Of a stretch of DNA of 64,000 nt, positions 17,944 through 26,552 are shown piece after piece. The DNA lies in assembly GCA_018336015.1 (NCBI GenBank), contig JAGXQZ010000060.1:1-64000 (forward strand), in the 5' to 3' direction. The DNA is from Algoriphagus sp. Its GTDB lineage: Bacteria; Bacteroidota; Bacteroidia; Cytophagales; Cyclobacteriaceae. Each line of letters starts with the position of its first letter. Position 1 is the first letter of the stretch. Position numbers and translations under genes: made by a program. Below the pieces are notes generated by a model that had not been told where the DNA came from, did not search any database, and saw nothing but the letters and a program-made list of their open reading frames with translations.

Positions 17944-20355
17944 ATGCTCAAAAACTACTTCAAAATCGCTTTGAGGAACCTGCTTAGAAATAAGCTCTAT
18001 TCTTTCGTGAATATTTCAGGCCTATCCATCGGTATGGCTGTCTGCATTTTGATTTTGCTTTTTGTGAATTTCGAAAGGGATTTTGATGGATTTCATTCTA
18101 AAAATATCTACCGTCTAAATGAAGTTCAGAACTGGGAGGGGATGGTTGCTCCCCAAAAGGTAGCGCTGTCCATGTATCCCATGGGGCCAACGCTTTTGGA
18201 GGAATTTCCCGAGATCAAGAATTTTACGCGACTTAGTTTGGCGGGTGAACTCAAGGTTAAAGATGAAAATAAAGAGACCATTCTTTCAAAAACCGTTTGG
18301 GCGGACTCTTCCTTTTTCCAACTTTTTGATTTTAAACTTATCGAAGGAAACCCGGAAACTGCACTCAAGGATCCCTTCAGTATAGTTTTGACTCAGGAAA
18401 GTGCAGAGAAAATCTTCGGGAATAACCCAGCTCTCGGAGAGCTACTTACGCTGGCAGATCAAGACACCATTTCCTACACTGTGACTGGGGTGATGGAAGA
18501 CTTTCCGGAAAACTCCCATTTACAGTTTGAAGCACTCAGGTCGTTCAATAGCTATGTTGGACCTGAGGCGATTGAAAACTGGGGAGGCAATTGGTTGACG
18601 ACTTACCTGGAATTGGTTGACGATGTGAATAGTGAAGAGTTGGAGAAGAAGTTTCCGGATTATCTCCTTTCACACATGGATGAAAAACAAGCGGAAGGCT
18701 ACGAGTTGTTTCTTCAGCCTTTGCATGAGGTTCATTCAGGTTCGGCAGACATCACTCATGATTACCTCAATTTTCAAAAATTCGACAACGCCTACACCAG
18801 TATCTTTTTTTTCATCGCGATTCTGGTCATGGTGATTGCTGCTCTGAATTTTGTGAATCTATCCACGGCTAAATCCATCAATCGTGCCATGGAAATCGGG
18901 GTGAGAAAAGTGTCCGGCGCCTCAAGATCCAATCTGTATTTTCAGTTCATCGGTGAATCGGTGTTTATCAGTTTGATAGCGATGTTTTTTGCCTTGGTAT
19001 TAGTCGGGTTTTTCCTTCCTTCACTCAATCAATTCAGTCAGTTAACGTTGGATTTTCCCATTATCTCCGAGCCGATGACTTTGGTTTATATCCTTTCCGG
19101 GGCGGTTTTGATCGGGATCTTGTCTGGTCTTTATCCAGCCTTGTACTTATCCGGTTTCAGACCTGCGGGAATATTAAAAGGAGCAGATCTGAAGATTGGG
19201 AAAAATTCAGGATTCAGGACTACGCTTGTTGTCGTGCAGTTTTCAGCTGCGATTTTTTTGATCATCTCCACCATTTTTGCGAGCAGGCAATTGAGCTACA
19301 TGCAGGAGAAAGACCTGGGTTTTGCCTATGACCAAATTGTGACGATTCCTTTTGGCAATCAGCCACTTGAAAAGTATGAACCATTCAAGCAGCAACTGCT
19401 AAGCAATTCTTCGATTCAAGGTGTATCTGCTTCAGGTCAGAGGCTGGGGAATAACCTGCATCAGACCTCTATGATTTTTGAAGGAAAAGCAGATACCCGT
19501 GAGCTGTCGACTTCCCACTTACTCGTAGATCCTAACTTTGTAAGCTTGTACGAAATGGAATTAGTGGCTGGGAAAAACTTTACCCCCGAAAACAAGGCCG
19601 AAAGCGGTAAAGGCTTTATCCTCAATGAATCCTTAGCCAAAGAATTACTCGCTGCGGAAGGCCAAAATGCAACTTTGGAATCGTTAATCGGAAAGCCATT
19701 TGGCTTTGGTTGGACCGATTCTTTGGGTCAGATCGTCGGAGTAGTCAGAGACTTCAACTTCAATTCGCTCCATCACAAAATCGAGACGCTTTTTCTGGTT
19801 CGTGAAGAAAACTGGGGCTATGCCGAGATTTCTGTCAAAATCAATGGTTCACAAGCTGAGAAGGCAATTGCGGCTATCGAAACTGTTTGGAATCAGCATT
19901 TTCCGGAAAGAGAGTTCGAATATAGTTTTCTGAATTCCCATTTTGAGGAACTGTATCGGGCAGACCGTACGGTGAATTACATCGTTGGCTTGCTGACCAT
20001 ACTTTCCATTTTGATTTCCTGCTTGGGCTTGTTCGGTTTGGCCTCATTCGCCACCGAGCAGCGGGTCAAGGAAATAGGAATTCGAAAAGTATTGGGAGCA
20101 TCAGTCGCTAAAGTGGTGATGCTACTTTCCAAAGACTTCGTTAAACCGGTCTTTTGGGCAATTCTCCTGGCTGTTCCGATTTCATGGTTTGCCGTCAACC
20201 AATGGCTGGAAGACTATGCCTATCGGATAGACTTTGAATGGTGGATCGTAGGAATAGCGGGAGGTCTCGCTTTGCTTTTGGCCTTGTTTACAGTAAGCTT
20301 TCAATCCATCAAAGCAGCCATTGCCAATCCGGTAAAAAGCCTGAAAAGCGAATGA
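17944..20355 (+). CDS. FtsX/MacB-type ABC transporter permease 1
   Basis: This 803-residue inner-membrane permease has the usual plan of the Bacteroidota double-FtsX family. An N-terminal helix (about 20-42) precedes a periplasmic MacB_PCD domain (about 60-255) and three helices (about 280-430). A second periplasmic domain and final helices (about 680-790) follow. The paired FtsX signature occurs twice, as AMEIGVRKVSGASR and VKEIGIRKVLGASV. It lacks an ATPase domain and so depends on a separate ATPase such as those at 15650 or 26553. Exported substrate unknown. The gene follows promoter B and is followed by a same-length paralogue. Confidence 0.94.
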   Translation: MLKNYFKIALRNLLRNKLYSFVNISGLSIGMAVCILILLFVNFERDFDGFHSKNIYRLNEVQNWEGMVAPQKVALSMYPMGPTLLEEFPEIKNFTRLSLAGELKVKDENKETILSKTVWADSSFFQLFDFKLIEGNPETALKDPFSIVLTQESAEKIFGNNPALGELLTLADQDTISYTVTGVMEDFPENSHLQFEALRSFNSYVGPEAIENWGGNWLTTYLELVDDVNSEELEKKFPDYLLSHMDEKQAEGYELFLQPLHEVHSGSADITHDYLNFQKFDNAYTSIFFFIAILVMVIAALNFVNLSTAKSINRAMEIGVRKVSGASRSNLYFQFIGESVFISLIAMFFALVLVGFFLPSLNQFSQLTLDFPIISEPMTLVYILSGAVLIGILSGLYPALYLSGFRPAGILKGADLKIGKNSGFRTTLVVVQFSAAIFLIISTIFASRQLSYMQEKDLGFAYDQIVTIPFGNQPLEKYEPFKQQLLSNSSIQGVSASGQRLGNNLHQTSMIFEGKADTRELSTSHLLVDPNFVSLYEMELVAGKNFTPENKAESGKGFILNESLAKELLAAEGQNATLESLIGKPFGFGWTDSLGQIVGVVRDFNFNSLHHKIETLFLVREENWGYAEISVKINGSQAEKAIAAIETVWNQHFPEREFEYSFLNSHFEELYRADRTVNYIVGLLTILSILISCLGLFGLASFATEQRVKEIGIRKVLGASVAKVVMLLSKDFVKPVFWAILLAVPISWFAVNQWLEDYAYRIDFEWWIVGIAGGLALLLALFTVSFQSIKAAIANPVKSLKSE

Positions 20356-20540
20356 TTTGATCATGAAGGGATCATCAATACCTGAGACTTAAGAAGCAAG
20401 AGCCAAGAAAAAAGAATCAAGAAATTTAGGATTTTGGACCCGTCTGTAACCTGCAAGTTTTGGATTTCAACTACTAATAACTAATAATGACCGAACACCA
20501 ACTTCCAATCTTCCAATTTTAAAATCTGTCAACCCAGACC

Positions 20541-22952
20541 ATGCTAAAAAACTATTTCAAAATCGCCCTTCGAAATCTGCTTCGAAATAAGCTCCGGACT
20601 TCGATCCATATACTTGGCTTGTCCTTGGGCATTTCGATCGTTTTTTTCATTTTCAATGTCATCTTTCATGCCTACAGCTTTGACCGATTCCACCCGGATC
20701 GTGAGCGGATCTTTCGGATCAATACTCTGACCGAATGGGATATGGGAGAAAGCTATCCCACTCCGGGGACTAATGGGCCTTTGGGAGAAGTAATCGATTC
20801 GGAGATTTCATTTATTGAGGCGAAGGGGCGAATTTATACATTGTGGGAGGTATTGACCTTAGTCCCTGAGGGGAACCGGGTCTTGGGAAGGTCAAATGAA
20901 GTCACCTTTGCAGACCCTGGATTCTTTCAGATTTTTCCCAGAAAATGGCTTGCCGGCAATCCTGCCACAGCGCTGGAAAAGCCACTTTCTGCGGTGATTA
21001 CCCAAAATAATTTGGAAAAGTATTTTCCGGGTGTTCAACCTTTGGATGCGTTGGGCAAAGAGTTGGTCTGGATCGATGCCGATACGATTCGTGCGCAAGT
21101 CACCGGAGTGGTGGAGGATTACACCGAAAACTCAGATTTCATTTTCAAGGACTTTATCTCCTTTGCCACCATACAGACCGAGGAGCAGAAGGAATGGTAC
21201 GGGCTACACCATTGGGGCAATGTCAACTCCAGTTCCCAGCTTTTTGTGAAGCTGGAAGAGGGTTCGGATAAAAATCAGCTCGAAGCCTCACTTGCGGCCA
21301 TTGTTGATAAAAATTTTGAAAAGGATGATCAGGCATCCACTACCTTTTTGGCTGAACCTTTGGCAGAAATGCACTTTGGAGAGACCTATACAGGTACTTC
21401 TGTATCCAAAGTTTTTCTAAACGGGTTGGTCTACATCGGACTGATTATTCTGGTGTTGGCTACGCTCAACTTTGTCAATCTGGAAACTGCCATGGCCATC
21501 GGCCGTAGCAAAGAGGTGGGTATCCGCAAGACGCTCGGAGGAAGAAGATGGGAGCTGATTTACCAGTTTTTGGTAGAGACTTATTTGATGGTTATATCCG
21601 CGGGGTTGATCGGATTGGCCTTGGCAGAGTTGATCAGGAATCTGTTTAGCAGCTATCTGTCTACAGGTTTTGTGGTCGAGTACCTACAGGTGTCCAATTT
21701 GGCGTTTTATATAGTTTTTCCATTGATTCTGACACTTTTATCAGGGATTTACCCAGCCTTGATTCTGTCTTCCTACCAGCCAGCCAGGGCGATCAAAGGA
21801 GAGCGAGTAGTATCCACAGGCTTTTCCTTAGGTGTCTTTTTGAGAAAAAACCTTACCATTTTACAGTTTTCGGCTTCCATTGCTTTCATCATTTTGGTAC
21901 TTGTGCTTCAGGCACAGTTGAGGTACGTGTCAAGTCAACCTTTGGGCTTTGAAAAGGAGGCGGTGATGTATGCCAAGCTCCCCTTTATGTCCGATCCGGA
22001 TCAGATGCTTAGAGTGCAGCAGTTGATGAATCAGGAGTCGGGAGTTTCAGGGGCGAGTCTCAGTGGAAGTTTGGTATCCTCCAACAGCCTCTGGACTTCT
22101 GATGCCTGGATTCCAGTGGATACTACAGAGAGGCAGATTTTCACCCAAGTGATGAATGCGGATTCGGCCTTTGTAGCAGTGAATGGCATTCCGCTATTGG
22201 CAGGGAAAAAGTCGGCAAACCGGGAAGATGAGATTTTGGTCAATGAGAATTTTCTCAAGGAAGCCGGCTATTCGGATGCATCTGCTGCACTTAATCAGAC
22301 GATCCGATTTGGAGGTGAAGAACGAAAAATCGTAGGTGTCATTGGCAACTTTCATTCACGAAGTCTTCGGGAGGAAATCCGTCCGCTTCTGTTGACTTAC
22401 AACCCCAAGTTTTTCCAGACTATCTCTGTCAAGCTACAAGCTGGCCAAAACCTTGCACAAGCCAAGCTGGCTTTGGAAAGCAGGTATAAGGAAGTATATC
22501 CCTACGAAAGTGAAGAGTTTCACTTTTTGGATGAGGCAATTGCGGAGTTTTATCAAGAGGATCTAAAAATTCGAAATGTCCTCACGGCAGCCACCTTTTT
22601 GGCTATTTTGATCTCTGCGATGGGGCTTTTTGGGCTTTCGTCCTACACCATTGCGCAGCGAACCAAAGAAATCAGCATTCGCAAAGTACTTGGGGCTTCG
22701 GTCTTTCAGATTTTGGGATTGATTTCCAAAGAATATGTCATTTTGGTGGTTGTCTCCTTTGCTCTTGCGATCTATCCGGCTTATTATTTTCTAAAAGATT
22801 GGCTTCAAGGTTTTACCTATCGAATGGACATGCCTTATGTATTGTTTGGTATGGCAGGGCTTGGCGTGCTCTTGCTTTGCTTGCTGATCGTAGGGCTTCA
22901 TTCTTATCAGGCAGCCAATGCCAATCCAGCCAAAGTACTAAAGGATGAATAA
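20541..22952 (+). CDS. FtsX/MacB-type ABC transporter permease 2
   Basis: This is a second 803-residue permease that shares its first 17 residues with the gene at 17944 but diverges after that. It has the same helix and periplasmic-domain order, with FtsX signatures SKEVGIRKTLGGRR and TKEISIRKVLGASV. The two genes probably arose by tandem duplication and may form a heterodimeric exporter. A 185-base AT-rich gap separates them, without a terminator or a further enhancer-like site. I infer co-transcription from promoter B. Confidence 0.93.
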   Translation: MLKNYFKIALRNLLRNKLRTSIHILGLSLGISIVFFIFNVIFHAYSFDRFHPDRERIFRINTLTEWDMGESYPTPGTNGPLGEVIDSEISFIEAKGRIYTLWEVLTLVPEGNRVLGRSNEVTFADPGFFQIFPRKWLAGNPATALEKPLSAVITQNNLEKYFPGVQPLDALGKELVWIDADTIRAQVTGVVEDYTENSDFIFKDFISFATIQTEEQKEWYGLHHWGNVNSSSQLFVKLEEGSDKNQLEASLAAIVDKNFEKDDQASTTFLAEPLAEMHFGETYTGTSVSKVFLNGLVYIGLIILVLATLNFVNLETAMAIGRSKEVGIRKTLGGRRWELIYQFLVETYLMVISAGLIGLALAELIRNLFSSYLSTGFVVEYLQVSNLAFYIVFPLILTLLSGIYPALILSSYQPARAIKGERVVSTGFSLGVFLRKNLTILQFSASIAFIILVLVLQAQLRYVSSQPLGFEKEAVMYAKLPFMSDPDQMLRVQQLMNQESGVSGASLSGSLVSSNSLWTSDAWIPVDTTERQIFTQVMNADSAFVAVNGIPLLAGKKSANREDEILVNENFLKEAGYSDASAALNQTIRFGGEERKIVGVIGNFHSRSLREEIRPLLLTYNPKFFQTISVKLQAGQNLAQAKLALESRYKEVYPYESEEFHFLDEAIAEFYQEDLKIRNVLTAATFLAILISAMGLFGLSSYTIAQRTKEISIRKVLGASVFQILGLISKEYVILVVVSFALAIYPAYYFLKDWLQGFTYRMDMPYVLFGMAGLGVLLLCLLIVGLHSYQAANANPAKVLKDE

Positions 22953-23027
22953 AAGCATGAAGATCGAATATGGGAGACAGAAGGAAGGGAGTTAGGAAGT
23001 TGGGGACTGAAAAAGTAGGAGGTCAAT

Positions 23028-23921
23028 TCAAAAGGGTATTTGGAAGTACTTAAGGATATTTTTGTAATTATCCTGAGCCGAAAGGCAAGTATCCATCAAG
23101 TATTCGTTGACTTTGCCCCATTCCTGTAAGCCTCTGTAGTAGAAGAATTTGATATCGTCTCCGATGATAAAGGGGATGATGTCATTTGCGAGGCATTCCT
23201 TAAACATAATTAGCCTTCCCACACGACCGTTTCCATCTTGAAAAGGATGTATGAACTCAAATCGATGATGGAAATCCAAAATGTCTTCCAAGGTTTTTTG
23301 TTCCTTGCTGTGGTAGCTAAACAGCAAGGCCTTCATTTGATCTTGCACCGCATGGGGTAGGGTTGTTTCATTTCCTCCCACCTCATTAGGTAGTTTTTTG
23401 TATTCACCCACATTAAACCAGTCTTTTCTACTGTCGGATGTTCCTGATTTGAGCAGGTAATGAATCTCATTGATCAGTTTTTCAGAAAGTTTGGCAGTTG
23501 CTTTTTCTATGATAAAATCGATGCATCTGAAGTGATTGGTCGTTTCGATGATGTCATCGACATTGATTATTCCATTGTATTCTCCGATGGTATTGGTTTC
23601 AAAAATCAATCGTGTCTGATCTTGGCTTAGTTTACTTCCTTCTATCCGGTTGGAATTATAGGTCAGTTCTATTTGTGTTCGATTATAAATTCCTCCTTTG
23701 AGCCTCATCTTTTTTTGTTCTTTGAGCTGATGAAGCAAGGGATTTCTTTCTGAGGAAACAGACTTATTTTTCTTTAGTGGTAGTGTGGCTTCTTCGGGAA
23801 TGTTCCATGTTTTGCCGGTCAGAAATGCGCCTTTAATCTTTCCAAGAGCACAGTAATTCCGAACTGTTCTCTCTGGAATTGCCCATTTCTGGGCAAAGGA
23901 TGCGACTGATAAATAATTCAT
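23028..23921 (-). CDS. Fic family protein with N-terminal helix-turn-helix
   Basis: This 297-residue protein should transfer AMP or a related group from a nucleotide to a target protein. The Fic core has the complete active-site motif HPFQDGNGR (His215-Arg223). Upstream lies an inhibitory helix of the S/T-x-x-x-E-G/N type, S90 to E94-G95 (SNRIEG), so this is a self-inhibited class II Fic. The first 45 residues look like a winged or excisionase-type DNA-binding domain (FAQKWAIPERTVRNYC). A 16-base palindrome lies 13 bases upstream of the start, which suggests that it represses itself. The gene is monocistronic and convergent with the permease gene. Its target is unknown. Confidence 0.92.
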   Translation of the reverse strand: MNYLSVASFAQKWAIPERTVRNYCALGKIKGAFLTGKTWNIPEEATLPLKKNKSVSSERNPLLHQLKEQKKMRLKGGIYNRTQIELTYNSNRIEGSKLSQDQTRLIFETNTIGEYNGIINVDDIIETTNHFRCIDFIIEKATAKLSEKLINEIHYLLKSGTSDSRKDWFNVGEYKKLPNEVGGNETTLPHAVQDQMKALLFSYHSKEQKTLEDILDFHHRFEFIHPFQDGNGRVGRLIMFKECLANDIIPFIIGDDIKFFYYRGLQEWGKVNEYLMDTCLSAQDNYKNILKYFQIPF

Positions 23922-23930
23922 TTGTTTTTT

Positions 23931-23992
23931 TTCTTGCCGATATCGGCAAAAATAGCTAGAAATGATTTGCGTTTTTTTATTTCTTGCCGATA
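23931..23992 (-). promoter_or_regulatory. Likely operator of the fic gene: palindrome plus repeated half-site
   Basis: TTGCCGATATCGGCAA at 23934-23949 is a perfect 16-base palindrome just before the fic ATG. The 12-mer TTCTTGCCGATA at 23931-23942 recurs exactly at 23981-23992, 50 bases away and so about five helical turns. A minus-strand TATTTTTG box (23947-23954) overlaps the palindrome. Binding there would block both the -7 region and translation initiation. The rest of the 23922-24236 gap holds no other feature I can support. Confidence 0.65.
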
Positions 23993-24198
23993 GAGGAGAG
24001 TTTTTCTCTCTCCACCTTCAAGAGGCCAAAAACTTTTTGGCTGCGCATACAGGTTGCAAGCGTAAAAAAAGTGTGATTAAAAGGGCTCAGAATGATCAAC
24101 TGATAAGCCTAATCAAGTTTACTTTAGCCCTGAAATCTCCAATGATATAACCATCTAGGATTTTGAAATAAAATCCCATGAAAAGTCGATTTCTCCGA

Positions 24199-24206
24199 TA
24201 GATTTG
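24199..24206 (+). promoter_or_regulatory. Candidate -7 box for the DUF1080-oxidoreductase operon
   Basis: TAGATTTG matches TAnnTTTG exactly and predicts a start near 24211, giving a leader of about 26 bases. No -33 element is seen at the standard distance. Confidence 0.4.
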
Positions 24207-24236
24207 TATATCTCTAGTATCTAAACCCAGAATAAG

Positions 24237-24911
24237 ATGCAATTCAAAGTTTTCCGAACACTTGTAGTTCTACTTTTTATCTTTTCGCTTGGCTTGACAG
24301 CAAAGGCCCAAAAAGCAGAAAAGGGTTTTACCCCCCTTTTCAATGGTAAAAACCTAGATGGTTGGGTGGGAAATAAAGATTCCTACCAAGCCAAAGACGG
24401 TATGATCGTCATCGAACCCAAAGGTGGAGGAGGAGGTAATCTCTACACCGAAAAGGAATACGGTAATTTTATCCTCCGTTTTGAGTTTCAGCTCACACCA
24501 GGTGCAAATAATGGCTTGGGAATTCATGCACCTCTGGAAGGAGACGCTGCCTATGTAGGCAAAGAACTTCAGATTCTCGACAGTGAGCATGAGAAATATG
24601 CCAAACTGGAAACCTACCAATACCACGGCTCGGTTTATGGAGTCATTCCCGCAAAGCGAGGCTATTTGAAGCCAACCGGTGAATGGAATCAGCAGGAAGT
24701 AATTGTTGAGCATCCAAAAATCAAGATCATTCTGAACGGTACTACCATCCTCGAAGGTGACTATCTTGAAGCAAGTAAAAATGGCACCTTGGATAAAAAA
24801 GACCATCCTGGATTGCAGAGAAGTTCTGGTCATATCGGCTTTTTAGGCCATGGCGATGTGGTCCGATTTAAGAATATCCGAATCAAAGAATTAACTAACC
24901 CTCAACCCTAA
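24237..24911 (+). CDS. Secreted DUF1080 (3-keto-disaccharide hydrolase-like) protein
   Basis: This 224-residue protein has a signal peptide ending at AKAQ (about residue 24). It contains a concanavalin-like DUF1080 beta-sandwich with typical motifs GFTPLFNGKNLDGW, GNFILRFEFQLTPGANNGLGI and GHIGFLGHGDVVRFKNIRIK. Members of the family are glycan-binding or hydrolysing enzymes, and some cleave 3-keto-glycosides made by Gfo/Idh oxidoreductases. The next gene, 12 bases downstream, encodes exactly such an oxidoreductase. The pair may form a periplasmic oxidise-then-cleave sugar pathway, which I infer from the neighbours. Confidence 0.93.
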   Translation: MQFKVFRTLVVLLFIFSLGLTAKAQKAEKGFTPLFNGKNLDGWVGNKDSYQAKDGMIVIEPKGGGGGNLYTEKEYGNFILRFEFQLTPGANNGLGIHAPLEGDAAYVGKELQILDSEHEKYAKLETYQYHGSVYGVIPAKRGYLKPTGEWNQQEVIVEHPKIKIILNGTTILEGDYLEASKNGTLDKKDHPGLQRSSGHIGFLGHGDVVRFKNIRIKELTNPQP

Positions 24912-24923
24912 ACTAGCAAGAAT

Positions 24924-26273
24924 ATGAGTAAGAATTATCAGGTCGTAGACCGAAGAGACTTTTTGAAAAAGTCCGCATTAGGCATTGCAGGATTGGCTTT
25001 AGCTCCTTCTTTGCTAGCCAAGGCACAGGCCGCAGGCAAGCTCAGAACCGCCCATATTGGTTTAGGAGGAATGGGAATGGCCGACCTAGCTGCAATCGCA
25101 TCTCATCCCGAGGTGGAAGTAGTGGCTTTGTGTGATGTAGACAGCAATGCGATGAGCAATGCCACTGCCCTTTTTCCCAAAGCAAAGACCTATGCGGATT
25201 ACCGGGAATTGCTGAAAGAAATGGAAGATCAAATCGACGCTGTGGTGGTTTCTACTCCAGACCACACCCATGCCCCGGCATCCTTGATGGCTATGGAAAT
25301 GAACAAAGCGGTCTACTGCCAAAAACCCCTCACGCACCATGTGACCGAAGCACGCGCCATGAAGAAGATGGCCGAAGACAAAAAGCTGGTGACGCAGATG
25401 GGTATCCAGGTTCATTCCTTCTACGATTACAAATTGGCTACCCTTTTGATCCAGTCAGGCATTATCGGAAAGGTACATACAGTTCGCGCATGGTCTCCTA
25501 AAAACTGGGGATACGACGGTCAGGAGCCCAAAGGAAGTGATGCTGTGCCTGCTAATCTAAACTGGAACTTGTGGCTGGGTACTGCCGCCGAACGTCCTTA
25601 CAAGGAAGGGGTGTATCATCCGGGTAATTGGAGAAAGTTGCTAGATTACGGTTGTGGGACCTTGGGAGATATGGGTGTTCATATTTTTGATACGCCATAT
25701 AATGCCCTTCAGCTCGATGTGCCTCGCACTATCGTGAATCAGTGTCGAAAGCCTACAGGTTTTGGCTTTCCTGAAAACAACATTGTCACCTACGAATTCC
25801 CGCAAACTCCTTACACCACTGAAACACTCAAGTGGGTATGGTATGATGGACCGGGAGCTCCAGCAGATCACGAAGATCTCAAACTACCCAATGGCGAAAG
25901 CCTACCTGATCAAGGAGCGATGTTCTTGGGAGAAAAAGGGCGATTACTGCTTCCGCATTTCCAGCAACTACCAAAACTGATCGTAGATGGCAAGTACAAG
26001 GAGTTTGATGTGGCTCCGTTTAACCTTGGCGCTCCTGTGAAAGACTATGCGGGAGAAAGCAAAAAGCACTACCACCAGTTTGTGGACGCTTGCTTGGGCA
26101 AAGGAGAATGCTCTGCACCATTTGAGTATTCAGCCCGACTCACGGAGACGATTTTGCTGGGTGTGATTGCAGGTCGATTCCCAAATGAAACACTGCACTG
26201 GGACAGCAAAAAGGCCAAGTTTGCCGAAAAGAAAGCGAATAAGTTCCTAGGTGGAAAGTACCGGAAGTTTTGA
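24924..26273 (+). CDS. TAT-exported Gfo/Idh/MocA-family oxidoreductase
   Basis: This 449-residue NAD(P)-dependent dehydrogenase-like protein has a twin-arginine signal (RRDFLKKSALGIAGLALAP, about 11-30). It is therefore folded with cofactor before export. The Rossmann fold carries HIGLGGMGMADL, and the family EKP catalytic motif reads QKP (CQKPLTHHVTEA). Its operon partner just upstream is a DUF1080 protein. Together they suggest reversible oxidation of a sugar glycoside to its 3-keto form in the periplasm. Substrate unknown. The pair is flanked on both sides by export genes but has no clear link to them. Confidence 0.93.
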   Translation: MSKNYQVVDRRDFLKKSALGIAGLALAPSLLAKAQAAGKLRTAHIGLGGMGMADLAAIASHPEVEVVALCDVDSNAMSNATALFPKAKTYADYRELLKEMEDQIDAVVVSTPDHTHAPASLMAMEMNKAVYCQKPLTHHVTEARAMKKMAEDKKLVTQMGIQVHSFYDYKLATLLIQSGIIGKVHTVRAWSPKNWGYDGQEPKGSDAVPANLNWNLWLGTAAERPYKEGVYHPGNWRKLLDYGCGTLGDMGVHIFDTPYNALQLDVPRTIVNQCRKPTGFGFPENNIVTYEFPQTPYTTETLKWVWYDGPGAPADHEDLKLPNGESLPDQGAMFLGEKGRLLLPHFQQLPKLIVDGKYKEFDVAPFNLGAPVKDYAGESKKHYHQFVDACLGKGECSAPFEYSARLTETILLGVIAGRFPNETLHWDSKKAKFAEKKANKFLGGKYRKF

Positions 26274-26427
26274 GGGAGGTAGGATGTCAGATGCAGGATG
26301 ACCGATGTTTTCTTCCTTACTGCATCTGGTTAGAAAAGCGCAAATTTCTAATCATGATGCATGTGGCCTGAAAACTTCTTCTGCAAACTTACAACTGCTC
26401 ACTGTGACTGATTACTGCCTGCTGTTT

Positions 26428-26453
26428 TGTTCGCTGGCGAACAAAAATGTTCG
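26428..26453 (+). promoter_or_regulatory. Enhancer-like site C, perfect tripartite form
   Basis: TGTTCG-CTGG-CGAACA-AAAA-TGTTCG: all three half-sites are perfect, making two overlapping 16-base inverted repeats. It ends 61 bases before the -24-like element at 26514 and defines the consensus for sites A and B. Confidence 0.75.
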
Positions 26454-26482
26454 AGAAATCTAATCTTCAAATTTGAAAAAAT

Positions 26483-26511
26483 AGCCTCTGAAGCGATTCA
26501 GGGGCTTTTTT
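26483..26511 (+). terminator. Intrinsic-terminator-like hairpin between enhancer C and its promoter
   Basis: AGCCTCTGAA (26483-26492) pairs with TTCAGGGGCT (26497-26506) around GCGA with one G-T pair, followed by T5. It lies 210 bases past the oxidoreductase gene and just before the -24-like element. It may serve the upstream operon, insulate the promoter, or both. Confidence 0.75.
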
Positions 26512-26513
26512 GT

Positions 26514-26530
26514 TGGCATGAATCTCGAAT
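26514..26530 (+). promoter_or_regulatory. Candidate sigma-54 promoter C
   Basis: TGGCAT, five bases and TCGAAT. The -24 half is near-consensus and the -12 half is weak. Position relative to enhancer C and to the ATG at 26553 matches promoters A and B. Confidence 0.45.
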
Positions 26531-26552
26531 TTGTTTTGCTAATCTTATTGAC

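Noticed and set aside
20381..20540. Low-complexity AAGAAGCAAGAG-type text as a possible functional repeat
   Set aside because: It appears only as short degenerate stretches between genes, without periodicity or symmetry. It looks like decayed intergenic sequence common in this phylum.
26427..26552. Upstream extension of the ATPase gene by 42 codons
   Set aside because: It covers enhancer C, the hairpin and the candidate promoter, and the ATPase fold begins right after the ATG at 26553.
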